From contig BFEA01000150.1 in assembly GCA_003427395.1 (NCBI GenBank), forward strand, positions 254,597-288,014: 33,418 bases of DNA, in the 5' to 3' direction. Below are positions 1-10,055 of the stretch, in pieces; within the stretch, counting starts at the first letter, position 1; each line of letters opens with the position of its first letter. The translations under genes were made by a program, and so were the position numbers. The DNA comes from Chara braunii (lineage: Eukaryota > Streptophyta > Charophyceae > Charales > Characeae). The notes beneath the pieces are model-generated. The model ran no database searches, was not told the origin of the DNA, and saw nothing but the letters and a program-made list of their open reading frames with translations.

Positions 1-140
1 ACACACACACACACATGGGTTCCGCCTCCTGACGAGTCGGTGAAACTCCGACGAAACAGTTTGTCACAGGCCTTCGTTTTTTGTCCTCTTCTCCCTCCCT
101 ACCGACGTTTTATCGGGCAGTTCTGTTTGACGATATATAT
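1..140. repeat. Fragment of hAT-like MITE interior, after a short (AC)n
   Basis: Bases 1-16 are an (AC)n run cut by the window edge. From about 35 to 139 the sequence matches the interior of the element at 10056-10437: both have CTCCCTC, then a run ending in CGGGCAG, TCTGTTT and ACGATATATAT. The inner ~35 bp (about 38-70, GTGAAACTCCGACGAAAC and flanks) is in the opposite orientation relative to that element while the flanks keep the same orientation. No terminal repeats are present here, so this is a truncated copy. Confidence 0.65.
29..65 (+). other. Hammerhead-ribozyme-like core motif (probably inactive or coincidental)
   Basis: CTGACGA (29-35) is followed by a perfect 5-bp stem II (GTCGG 36-40 / CCGAC 48-52, loop TGAAACT), then GAAA (53-56). 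A minimal stem III follows (C57-G63, A58-T62, loop GTT) and then TC (64-65) where cleavage would occur. This is the order of conserved hammerhead blocks. Stem I is poor: the bases before CTGACGA (CCGCCTC) do not pair directly with ACAGGCC after position 65, although GCCT/AGGC could pair one step away. The related copy at about 10204-10260 (minus strand) has CAAACGAG in place of CTGACGAG. Either this is a decayed ribozyme or the core arose by chance inside a palindromic repeat. Confidence 0.3.
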
Positions 141-1357
141 GAAGCCAGAAAAGGCGATTGCAGCTGTGGGTTCTCCTGGGTTTTCAGGTTACTCGGAATT
201 GTGGCTGCTTGAAAAGAGCAAAAAGGTGGCATCAAATCCATGGTCCAGTGACTTTCTTTCTGTCCAGGTTCAGTTTCTTCAAGAGCATTAACTCTTCGAT
301 TGTCAATTGATGCCCTTGACAGCGAAGTCAGTGTACAACAGTGTGCCTGTCTGATTGCTGTTCAGTTTGGGTATTCATGTCCAGCGGCTTTGCATGTGGG
401 ACCTCGCCAGAGACATGCCTGCGATGGGTACAACATCATCAAACTCCTCGTACAAGCCCGACGCCCCAATCTGTGTTCTTGACCTGTGATGAAGATACGA
501 GCTGTTTCTCTAAACATTCATTAGATGGGCATCGATAAGCAGGGTCGGCCCACTAGCAGCAGGACAAAACTCACACCTCCGCCAATGTGGTTTCACCCCT
601 TAACATGCATCTGCACACCTGCTGTCAGCATTTCAACAAATGAAACAGAAGACAGACAAAGAAAGGGACGAAAAGGAAGCAAGACAGTGTCATCTCTTGG
701 ATTTTGTGCGAAGGTCTCCATGCAGTAGTATGCACCTGTACAATTGATGTCTGAGAGCTCCTCTACTTTTGCTTTCGTAACTCCATTTTCGGTGCAGGGG
801 CGGAGGGAAGTAGTCCTTTCACGACACGAACCATGTCACACGCACTTCACATTGCACATGGATGTGTTATTTGCTCAAAGCTGTGTTTTTTACGACCGGC
901 TGCCCAATAGCCAGGTACAATCACAGAGGAAGGACTTCACAACCGAGCGAAGTCATTTTGACGGCTTTGAGAACCAACGAGTCCACTGCTCGTGTGGGGA
1001 GAGGTCCACTTGCCACACATTCTTTGTTTCTGGATGGCAGCCCACTAGCAGTAGGATGACTTCGCACCCGAACCACATCATTTTCTCAGCTCTGAGAACT
1101 GACGGGGTCTAAAAGGCTCACAATCAATTGCCTCAAGTGTGACCTAGCCCACCCCAGCATCAGTCCGAACCAGTTTGTATGCGTGCCCATGATGATGGGG
1201 CTTTATGTTCGGCTGAAGAAGGCAGCAGAGGAACGCCCCAAACTGCATGCCATTTTGTTCTGAAGCTATATTTTAAATGGCGACAAACTCGTTACATCGA
1301 CATCACATTTCCATCATTGGATGAGCAATGCAAATTTACTCGATGTCAACAAATATC
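141..1357. other. No recognisable gene
   Basis: Only short overlapping reading frames occur here, none with a recognisable domain or a consistent exon structure. No RNA gene or clear element boundary was seen. Confidence 0.5.
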
Positions 1358-1689
1358 ATTGAAATGCGATCCAGATCGTTGTCCCCAAAGAGTCAAAACC
1401 AGTGGACTGTTCAGTCACTCCGAGAAGAGGTCGTCCGCTTTGCGTTCACTGTTTCTCATCGTGTTTTTTGTCTTGTACTCAGCTTCCTCTGTTGCATTCC
1501 AAACAGAAAGCTGAGCCATTGAAATATGATCCAGATCGTTGTCCCCAAAGAGTCAAAACCGGTGGACTGTTCAGTCACTCCGAGAAGAGGTCATCCGCTT
1601 TGCGTCACTGTTTCTCATCGTGGTTTTTGTCCTGTACTCAGTTTCCTCTGTTGCATTCCAAACAGAAAGGCCTGAAACAGAAAGCTGAG
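1358..1689. repeat. Tandem duplication, period about 160 bp
   Basis: Unit 1 begins at about 1358 and unit 2 at about 1518. GATCCAGATCGTTGTCCCC is present in both (from 1368 and 1528), as are GAGAAGAGGTC and TTGCATTCCAAACAGAAAG. Unit 2 has small indels (TGCGTTCACTG becomes TGCGTCACTG), so the frames are not conserved and the duplication is not coding. A third, very short partial repeat (CTGAAACAGAAAGCTGAGCC) closes the block. Confidence 0.85.
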
Positions 1690-2850
1690 CCCCTTGTCCA
1701 TGTGAAAGAACATCTTTTTTTCTTTTTCGACTACCTCTGTTTACGCCCTTCCATCATATTATGTGGGGAGTGTTTGCTCTAGAGACTACTACTGTCACTC
1801 CATGCGGGTGGGGGAAAATGAAAAGGGAGGCGCAGCTAGTGGCAAAATTCTTGGTTTTTATGTTAGACGGGGCCCCCACTGGCAGCCCCCAACCCTGGCA
1901 ACGGGCAACATGCATCCCTTCATTGGAAGGTAGGTTCGCCTGCCGAGCCTCCCTCTATAGCCTAAGGAGTAGTGGTAGGTAGGGAGTGAAACGTAAATTG
2001 AGATAAGAGTAAAGCTTTGAAAGAAAAACATATATATTCATTGTCTGACAATCCCTTCCAACTTCAGCGCTATTACAGTCATATCTGTGAGCAGAATTAC
2101 GGCAGCCTGAGGTATCATCATTCAACTGAGAGGGTCCAGGTAATTCAAAGTTTTCTTGTTGATGTGATTCTACAAGGATCTGAGCTCAGTTCTATTTATC
2201 AACAGCTACATGGCTGTAGCAGTCAGCCACACGGGCTGGGTAGCAGCATCTTTCAGGCAACATTCATTCTAGCCGGGTTTCTTTTTACTCGAACTCTTCT
2301 AGGACTCCACCAGCGCACACTGCTCCCATCTATTCATTCACCACGCCACTGGCCAGAACACAACGCCCACTAGCCGGGTTGTAACCTTTACATCATCTAA
2401 ATACCGAAAAGAGCAACAGGAATGCGCACATATAAGAATGCACACGTGAGGAGGTCAGTGGCCTCCCCATATGAGAAAGAGTCGACCCTTGAGATCCTGG
2501 GCGACCATGAGGGATTCGAGACCTCCACCCAGTGGAGCATCGAACCGTGAACAGACTGCAGTCATTGCCACTGGAAGACCAAAACAGGAAATTTGTCTGC
2601 GCCTCCGACAGCTGACACGCAGTGCCAAAGGAATCAACCTCTCCATTCACCTTCCGCTCTATCCCTACACCTACCCTAGCGACTAGCAACAGTACCGTTG
2701 TCAAGAAGTGGACAGCTAGTGCCTCGTAACGGACAGGTAAGTCTTTACCAGCCATTCTTTTTCTTGACCTTGTGATTCTTTCAAGTCAGAGGGAGAGAGC
2801 AGGGACACCTACCTGTTAACTAGCCACCACCCATGAGATCCCATTGTCGT
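1690..2850. other. No recognisable gene; isolated splice-like signals
   Basis: No protein family is recognisable. A donor-like ACAG/GTAAGTC at about 2732-2742 lies 137 bp upstream of a pyrimidine-rich TTCTCTTCTTAG at about 2861-2872, which resembles a short plus-strand intron. The flanking frames show no similarity to anything I know. Confidence 0.4.
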
Positions 2851-2851
2851 A

Positions 2852-2990
2852 TTTTCTTTGTTCTCTTCTTAGGGTGTGTACACACGCTAGCTCTGGCTTA
2901 AATGTATGTGACTGCGTTGCAGCCGGAACTGGATGTATCTTCCAGGAACCACATCCAGACAACTGTAAAAAACGTCCTTGTGTGAGCATG
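2852..2990 (+). repeat. Dispersed repeat, copy 1 (related to 6842-6955)
   Basis: Shared landmarks with the second copy occur in the same order: TCTTCTTAGGG, a CAGCC segment, GTGTATCT or GATGTATCT, AAC-AC-TCCAG, and GTCCTTGTGTGAG (GTCCTAGTGTGAG in the other copy). Identity looks like roughly two thirds by eye. The block starts with a splice-acceptor-like tract and ends with a donor-like TGTGAG. Confidence 0.5.
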
Positions 2991-2997
2991 CCCCCTA

Positions 2998-3222
2998 ACC
3001 AACAATACCTTTCCGGTATTGAAAATCGATTCCGCGCCGGGTGCGCAGACCGAACCACCAATACCTTTCCCGTCTTGAAAATCGATTCCGCGCCGGGTAA
3101 AGCAGAAGCCGAGCAGGATCGGGCCGCCTTTGATAAATTGAATCGGCGGCCCGTTTTCCATTTCGGGAGTGTTTTCTTTCTGCCCACGGCCGAAATATGG
3201 GGAATGTACTGGTGGTTTAAAA
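2998..3222. repeat. 56-bp tandem repeat and GC-rich inverted repeat ending in GTACTGGTGGTTTAA
   Basis: ATACCTTTCC...AAAATCGATTCCGCGCCGGG occurs twice with a 56-bp period (AATACC at 3004 and 3060). It is followed by an inverted repeat, CGGGCCGCC/GGCGGCCCG, around 3120-3155. The block ends in GTACTGGTGGTTTAA (3208-3222), the same terminal sequence as the right end of the element at 29463-30328, which suggests a degenerate member of that family. Confidence 0.6.
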
Positions 3223-3400
3223 GGGCGATGGCCAATCCCAGATAATGTAGAACAATATTATTGCATTCATCCAGCTCCATCCGGAGTCTAACAACTCAGG
3301 TCCATATTTCCACAGTTCAACTGAGCTAGGCCCGTTCATATCCCATCGTTTTCATTTCCTCCCCAGTCTCTAACGGGTCACACATCCCATCGTTTTCACT

Positions 3401-3623
3401 GTACGAGAGGAATGCACGGTAGGAAATAAGGGCCTTGGCACATCACTGTCAAAACGACAAAAGTACGACTGCATGTTCCTGCAATTAATGGCCAGATGCA
3501 TCCATTACTATGAATAGTAACAGATGCATCTGATCACTTTCCCGGGAAGATGCGCTCGTACTTTTCTCGTTTCGACAGTGGTGTGGCGAGGCCCTTATTT
3601 CCTACTGTGCATTCCTCTCGTAC
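3401..3623. mobile_element. 223-bp foldback element (near-perfect palindrome)
   Basis: The left arm begins GTACGAGAGGAATGCAC (3401) and the right arm ends with its inverse, GTGCATTCCTCTCGTAC (3623). The arms continue to pair through AGTAGGAAATAAGGGCCT, CACTGTC and AAAGTACGA to a centre near 3512 (AGATGCATC region), about 105 bp per arm with scattered mismatches. The inner GGGCCTYG...CACTGT termini (3430-3594) match the 3-bp-TSD MITE family found at 9249, 13672 and 5079. No coding capacity. Confidence 0.85.
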
Positions 3624-4069
3624 AAACCTCACAACTGCCATGCCTCGGGGAGTTCGCTGAAAGAACAAAAAAGGTAGTTGGTTTCACCGACTACAGCTTC
3701 GACTAGACTTTCTCACTGTATGGATTTGAGTGATGCACGAGGAAAGGGGAGGCGCACAAGGAACGGGAGGCGTGCAAGGCCACACCAACGTGATGTTCGC
3801 GTTGCCTCTGCCCTGCCCTCCCATGATCGACCTTCGCTGACAGTCCTTACACTGTATGATTGGGAACATGAAACTTTAGACATCCTCATTCGTAGTCTCC
3901 ACGCCTTGCCCAGGCGCCTTAGAGCCAAAGCCTTACCACCAGCCGCACCACACACCACACACTCTCAGTGTCAAATCCGAGGGCTCCTATACTAGGAAAA
4001 GATAATTGCTATGATGTCAACCACCCCTTCACCTGCCTCTCATCCCTTGGAGCAGTGCGTGTGGAGACA
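3624..4069. other. No recognisable gene
   Basis: Only short frames without recognisable domains are present. The 105-codon plus-strand frame across 3678-3995 has unremarkable composition and no visible splice context. Confidence 0.4.
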
Positions 4070-4366
4070 TTTGAGGGCTGCGGAATCATGGGTTCCTGAT
4101 TTCGCAACAGTTGCCCCCTGCGTGGGCACAGCTCAAGTGGGTTAAAGAAAAGCACAGAGGGTTTGGCCCCAAACAAGCGCACTAGCCAGAGGGTTTGGCC
4201 CCAACAAACGCACTAGCCATTTTTCAGGTCCTTTTGAGGGCTGCGGAATCATGGGTTCCTGATTTCGCAACAGTTTCCCCCTGCGTGGGCACAGCTCAAG
4301 TGGGCTAAGGAAAAGCACAGAGGGTTTGGCCCCAAACAAGCGCACTAGCCATTTTCCAGGTCCTTC
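4070..4366. repeat. Tandem duplication, period about 163 bp
   Basis: TTGAGGGCTGCGGAATCATG starts at 4071 and again at 4234. Both units continue through TGATTTCGCAACAG, CCCCTGCGTGGGCAC and AGAGGGTTTGGCCCC. Within unit 1 the GAGGGTTTGGCCCC...CGCACTAGCC segment is itself repeated, which makes a nested duplication. Confidence 0.9.
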
Positions 4367-4544
4367 ATCCCTCCATTTGAGAGAAAAAACGGCACGAAGA
4401 GAGTGCCACTTTGGCATGTACGGAATGAATATTTGCCAGATACATCTACCAACACGGCAAGAAATGAAGTGGGAGAATAAGAGGGAAGTTTCTCATGACT
4501 CTCTGACATAATGATCAATTCAAAAAAGTGAAACGATGGCCTCG

Positions 4545-4650
4545 ATTTGAACAATCTTTTTCTAGATTTGTGTCATTGTTGCAAAGGGCCCATGCTAATC
4601 TTCTGTGTATTGTTCCGATTTCGACGAATGTCCCAGTACCTGAAGGTCAC
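4545..4650 (-). ncRNA. U6 spliceosomal snRNA-like sequence, probable pseudogene
   Basis: Read on the minus strand from 4650, the sequence follows U6 snRNA for its whole length of about 106 nt. It has a 5' stem-loop (GTGACC/GGTAC with loop TTCA), GGGACATTCG, GGAACAATAC, AGAAGATTAGCATGG including the AGC triad, then CAATGACACAAATCTAGAA and a GTTCAAAT 3' end. U6 pairs with U4 and U2, contacts the 5' splice site through ACAGAGA, and forms the spliceosome active site. Here that box reads ACACAGA (a G-to-C change), and the internal stem-loop is weakened (CCCTTTGCAACAA instead of CCCCTGCGCAAGG). There is no T-run directly after the 3' end for Pol III termination, and no TATA-like box is visible about 25-35 bp upstream (4675-4690). 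I therefore read it as a decayed copy. The family call itself is strong. Confidence 0.82.
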
Positions 4651-5078
4651 AACCCAGAAAGTGGGGTCATGCGTTGATTCATTTCTGCTCTGGACCAGAG
4701 TACAGCAGCAGTCAGGTACTCGGGGTGTTTCCAGGCGCAACAAGGGAAAAGTCAAACACTCCGGTTTATGTTCTTTCGGTACTCGGGGTTTCACCAGAGG
4801 GATGGTCACCCAAAATGTGCCTGCTTCTCAGCTCCAGGGTTCTTACACGGGACGGTTTCACAGCCCACGAAAAGGGAAAAACACTGGCAACAGCTTCGGG
4901 GAGATTTCACTCTGTTGTCGACAGGATTTCGAGCCAGCATATCACTGGGTCTCCCTCCATTACGCTCCACTCTCCAGAATTTGGAGAGTCCGTACAGAGC
5001 TGTCAGACTCTCTAACAAGGCCAAAAACCTATAACCATACTCTCCAACAAGGCCAAGAAGCCATCACCACTCCACTTA

Positions 5079-5305
5079 GGGTCTCCCTCCACGACTGTCC
5101 GCTATACACAATTTCGTATAGTTGCCTTATAGCTGTCAGAGCGCGAAATACATCTCACAGAGAGATAAATGTCTAGAAATTTGTAATTAACGGATGAAAA
5201 ACTTAAAAAAAAAAAAAAAAACGTATAAAACCAGGCGCGCTCCACTGACTATCTGCTATTCCGGAGTTCACTGCAAAACACCCTTATAGTAGTGGAGCGA
5301 GACCC
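5079..5305. mobile_element. MITE, GGGTCTC termini, TTA target duplication
   Basis: The left end GGGTCTCCCTCCACGACT (from 5079) is the inverted match of the right end AGTGGAGCGAGACCC (to 5305). The flanks are TTA at 5076-5078 and TTA at 5306-5308. A 3-bp TTA duplication with GGG termini is the pattern of PIF/Harbinger-type non-autonomous elements. The interior contains an A18 run (about 5204-5221) and no coding sequence. Confidence 0.7.
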
Positions 5306-5399
5306 TTATTCTCCACAGAAAGACTCCAAACGTCGAGAGCAAAAAACGACAGCTGAAAGTCCCGTTTGTCTGCCCAGACTCCAGGCCGGCTCTAAACAT

Positions 5400-6260
5400 C
5401 CGGGCTCTCATCGGGTCTCACTCCACTACTCTCCACTATGCAAAAAACTGTACAGTTAATGTATAGTCGTCAGACTCTACAAAATGACAGAAAACCGTCG
5501 ACGCTCCACTTACCCCACGCTCTGTCGGTTCAAGGACTCTCCAATTCGTGACTGCGCTACAAGACATGGTGACCCAGTAGAAGACATGGTGCCATCAGCA
5601 TTTCCACCCAGACTTGAGGCGGACTCTACAAATCCGGTGCCAGATGACGAGCTCGACAGAGCACTCTACAAGAAACATACTTTGCAGGCTCGGACTAAAC
5701 AACCGCATAGACTGTATTTCTGACAACAAATCTGACAGCTATACGACTTTGTAGAGTGGAGAGTCATGGAGCCAGACCCAGGGCCTCGCTGCACTACTCT
5801 CCACATCCACAAAAGACAAAATATGGCGGTGCATCTTTCCATGTTCTGGCAGAAGATTCATTCTCGTTTTGCACGTTTGAAGAGTAATGGAGCCAGACCC
5901 ATTGCAGACCTTCGAGGACTCTCCAGGTAAAAAACAACCTTCGCAGGTGGTGGTGAACTCTCCAGCAGTGGAGAGTGATTGTCAAGAGTGCACTCTGACA
6001 GCTACTCAAGGGAATCTGGGGCCCAATTTGGATAGTTACAGGAGCTACCCTAAAGTCCGGAGAGTGGAGAGCAGTGGAGCAAGACCCATTATCCCCCCAT
6101 CATAGCGGTTTCAGGAACACTGGAAATCGGAGCAGTACGGGGGCGACGTCTGTACTTGTTGGATCTAGCCACTTGTACAGAGTGGCAAATCATTCGGGGG
6201 GTATCGGGCCTCGCTGCACTACTTACCAACGCAGCAAGGCCTCAAAACCTCACTAAAGTC
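5400..6260. repeat. Cluster of GTGGAGAGTAGTGGAGC inverted-repeat termini
   Basis: At least five termini of the GGGYCTCGCTCCACTACTC family lie here in both orientations: 5413 (GGGTCTCACTCCAC), 5756-5804, about 5885-5900, about 6063-6095 and about 6199 (GGGCCTCGCTGCACTAC). The pair at 5756-5804 forms an almost continuous 49-bp palindrome, GTGGAGAGT...CCAGACCC then GGGCCTCG...ACTCTCCAC. Nested or rearranged copies of the MITE family are the likely cause. No gene is seen. Confidence 0.65.
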
Positions 6261-6841
6261 AGGCCTCCCCGCACCACCTCACAAAAGTTCTGTTTTGGAG
6301 GAATCGTGTCCCAACATGCCCACCAAAGACGAAGGAAAAGAACAAAACGTCTGTCCAGACCAGCAGTGTGTACAGAAGGAAAACTCGCCATACTCGCGTG
6401 TGCCAAAAATCTCCCACCGAATGGGCGATTTGCAGGCTGGGTGGGAGTTGGTGCATTTTTGGAGAGCCCTGTGCAGTTTTAGAGAGCCCCTCACCAAGTC
6501 ACATCCGCACGAATTAGTACTATACTTCCTGACAGGTGAGGCAGTGCAGCGATGCCGACCTCACCAAAAACCGTGTATGGGTGGTGCAGCTAGGCCCATC
6601 ATATCCACAGTTCCAAACATCATCATCATCATGATGCACTGCAAGGCAATCGGGACTCAACTGACACGATTTGCCCACGTTTCATTCATTCACCTAATGA
6701 AATGAATGACTACTGTGCTGAACTTCTCTGTAGTGCTTCAGTCAGAACGGTACATGTTTTGAACACCTCCGCACACGTGCAAGACAAGGCAAGTATCGAC
6801 CTTTCCAACGATGCTTCTTTCACTGCTCACTCTTTCGACTT

Positions 6842-6955
6842 TTCTCTTTCTTCTTAGGGCAGACAAGGTTTATTTGACCGGAATTACAGCCTGACCCGGG
6901 TGTATCTCAGCAGAACTACGTCCAGGCTCGGTCGAAAATGTCCTAGTGTGAGTGC
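6842..6955 (+). repeat. Dispersed repeat, copy 2 (related to 2852-2990)
   Basis: The order of landmarks is the same as in copy 1, from TTTCTTCTTAGGG to GTCCTAGTGTGAGTG, with a shorter first half. Again there is an acceptor-like start and a donor-like end. Confidence 0.5.
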
Positions 6956-9248
6956 GCTCTTAGGTATTGCAGCCGTATCCACATGTTTCCTGGGAAAAAA
7001 ACTTATTGCCACTGTTGCAGAGAGGGCTGGCCTCGATAGGCTGTCAAGAATGCGAAGGGTTTTTCTGCAGCCATGAAGCTGTGTACACTCTATTCGAATT
7101 TCTCAGTTTCTGAAACGAGCTAGTTTATTTAGGCTTTACACCCACGAAGATTTAGACTGAGGGCAGTTGGCCGTCAGCCTTGTGCATTGGGCCCGTTTAT
7201 AATAAACATAGACAACCATTTCTGTTTTTAAAAAAGAAAAACAAACAACGCGGACTGACTAGGAAAACAAAACGGCGGCCCAGACACACTTGCGTATTCC
7301 ACAGTAGACTCCTGTCTTTGGAGAAAAAGAACCACTCAGACAGAGTACTTGCTATACTAGGGGAAAGGTTCCGCTTGGGCACATCAATCCACCAGCACAC
7401 GCCTCATATCGGCCGCGGGCCCCTATCAGAGGCCGAAACGCGACGCCGGCCGCCAATTTATATTATCGACGACGCGCAGGAGCCAACTCTTTCGGACCAG
7501 GCGACGAAACGTTTTTCAGCAAGGACGGGGCTGTGTACTGGCGGTTCAAACCATCGCTACGTCCGAGCAGATTTCCCCCTGCAGCCAAAAGCGTACAGCC
7601 AAGAGCTCTGTTCTGGCAGACAACCTCCGAAGATAGATACTGAGAAAAAAAAAAAACACTTGTCATGGGTAAAAGCCGTTTCACAGCTGGGGTGGGAGGG
7701 TGGGTAACAGGTCCGGCGATGGGTGTTCAGGGGTAAATTTTGTTCATCAATTTTGAGGGATGCTGGACCCGTTTTCCAGCTGGAGCTGCTCCCCACCAAT
7801 AGAATGGAGCCGTCCAACCAGCAAGGCCTCAATCCCGGCGGTTCTCTCACCACCTGGCGTGGCTCTTCATTCTGGTCTGGTAGAACTGTTCATCTCAGAA
7901 ACAGGGATGTGCACATCTGGAGAACAACATTTGCCTGGATGACGTAGTGGCTGTTTCAACCACCAGCACCGGGCAGAGTATACCGCCTTGGGACAGTGCC
8001 ATGACTTTCAAGGGGGTTGGGGCAAAGGTCGCTGCACGTTAATGGCGCAGCTTGAAAAAATGCCTGGGCCACGTACTGGGTTGGTTTAAGCCGCCAGTAC
8101 CTCAGCCAGCCATGCGGCCGTTAACACGCCACTACCGGAGCGAAATGGCTGGCGGCTCCAGCCAAAACAAGTCCCCACAGGACAGGTTTGTTTTTCCTGG
8201 TGCGCAGGCCATTTCCAGGGTTTGAAAAACGTTGGCCAAAGGTAGTAGTGGTTTAAGGATCAATGCCCAGGAAAACAACTTAGGAAAGTGGAACTTCCAC
8301 TAGAATCGGCAACTCACCCCATCGACTCCTTCCCCCCCCCCCCCATCCACAACACCGGGCACCCCTCCTTTCAGTGCCAGCAAGACCACCCCCCCCCAGA
8401 CCGCTCCCCTGCCCTAGGCCTCTCATGATACATTTGCACAAGACACCGCAGCTCAGGAGCTACTACTACACATGCCACGTCAAAAAGTTGCCAGGCTTCC
8501 ATTCTCTGCAACGAACTGACCAAATACATGCGTCCAATACTTTTCTCCAAATCTGTGCATCTCATCCTTGTGACACGCCACATCTGTGCATCTCATCCTT
8601 GTCACACGTACCATGGTAATCTACTTCGGAATCTGTTGGGATAGTTCCAATTACAAACCACCAGTGACCTATCAACCTTGACACCAAACCTGCCAACCAC
8701 CAGCACCTTTATCTCCGTGTCTAACCTGTCCGTTGCAGAGGATCGCGCACGTCGCTCCTACAATTTTTATTTCGGTCTTTCGGTTTCTGTATCCTAGCTC
8801 ATTTCGGCAGTCATCCGAGGGTTGCAGTTGAACCATTCGGCAGAGGAGCACAGATAGCTTCCGCTACGTATCCCATTCCCCCCTCCATTGACCGTCGAGG
8901 AGGGGTGCACTACCAACAGCACATATTTTCGTCTTAGAAAACAACTTCAATGCTGTTCTCACCAACTGCAAACGATTCCAGAAGCTGGGCAGTCCCGCCA
9001 TAGGTAGGCCATGGATCCATATGACAAACTACAACGCTGGCGTTTTACTACTGCCTTCAAACACCTACTGACGACCCAACCAGGTACTTGTAGTGATAGT
9101 AGCCGTTTTGACATGGTATGATTACGTTCGTGCTCAGAAATTAACAGAACTTGGGTCCAACATTAGATGGCATCCATTTCCAAGCTTGTAGTCTACTCTA
9201 GCAGAAAGCTGGCCCAAGGCGCAGGTAGACCTTGAAAGTCTCGACATC
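6956..9248. other. Gene-free repeat-rich stretch
   Basis: No recognisable protein or RNA gene. GTACTGGCGGTTCAAACC (about 7537) and TTAAGCCGCCAGTACCT (about 8085) are variants of the TTAAACCACCAGTACCT terminus seen at 29463. CATCTGTGCATCTCATCCTT is directly duplicated around 8550-8605. Several C-runs lie at 8332-8400. Confidence 0.5.
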
Positions 9249-9383
9249 GGGCCTCGCAGCATCACTGTGAAGAAAGTGGCAAGATGAATCCATTGCTCTT
9301 CGTAGTAGCGGATGTATCCTGCCACTCTCTGCAAGAAAGTCCACTCGTACTTTTTGGGCTTCTACAGTGGTGTGGCGAGTCCC
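9249..9383. mobile_element. 135-bp MITE, GGGCCTCG termini, ATC target duplication
   Basis: The left end GGGCCTCGCAGCATCACTGT and right end ACAGTGGTGTGGCGAGTCCC are imperfect inverted repeats. The flanks are ATC (9246-9248) and ATC (9384-9386). Its ends match the inner termini of the foldback at 3430-3594. Non-coding. Confidence 0.75.
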
Positions 9384-9659
9384 ATCACACACGTAGAGAG
9401 ACTGCTCTGTCCCATACACACGTGCTCTCCAGTGCACCAGCATTGTATGATACCTGGACCCTGATTTGCAGAAAGTCCTGGCTGGGCTGGGCTGTTCCAT
9501 GCAATCCGCCATAATTTGTCGCCAAAACATTTTTGAGTTCTTATATTAATATTTTCCCCATGCACTGTATGGACATCAAGTTATATGACTGGCAAACTTT
9601 ATGGAATCTTCAATAGGGTTGGCATTTAGGTGCATGATTTTTTGCCATAGTACTTCAGT

Positions 9660-9746
9660 GAAGGAGATGAGACCCAAAAATCGCAACCACTGCTAATTAT
9701 AGGCGTAGTGGTGTAGTGGTGGGGATTTTTGGCTCTCATCTCCTTC
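9660..9746. repeat. 87-bp inverted repeat (hairpin)
   Basis: GAAGGAGATGAGACCCAAAA (from 9660) and TTTTTGGCTCTCATCTCCTTC (to 9746) are inverted copies. The pairing continues into ATCGCAACCAC / GTGGTGGGGAT, about 33 bp per arm. The central loop holds CTAATTATAGGCGTAGTGG, and CTAATTATAGGTGAGTAG follows just outside the right arm. Confidence 0.8.
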
Positions 9747-10055
9747 AAACATGCTAATTATAGGTGAGTAGCGGTACACTGGCCACTAATTCCACCTGGA
9801 TCAGCTTGCGGTTCTTCCTTTTGATGACGGAGGCAGTACTGTTCTGATTGTCTTTTTCAGGGGTCGCATGTTTCTCCAAGTTTGATCTATCTTGGTTAGT
9901 CTGGAGTTTACTCCGCTTTCACATAGCTCTTTTCATTTTCATTACCATCAAAGGGCGTTCCCTGCTCAGTTAATCCCCTGGATTCCAGGGTAATCAATGC
10001 TGGCAGGGGAGGTCCAGCTTTTGTTCAAAAAATATAAATTATTAAATATTGCAAC

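Noticed and set aside
2471-2872. Short plus-strand gene with a 137-bp intron
   Set aside because: Donor and acceptor look plausible, but the exonic frames have no recognisable domain and the acceptor side belongs to a dispersed repeat.
5195-5225. Poly(A) run as the tail of a retroposed gene
   Set aside because: The A-run lies inside the MITE bounded by TTA duplications at 5076-5308, and no processed gene sequence precedes it.
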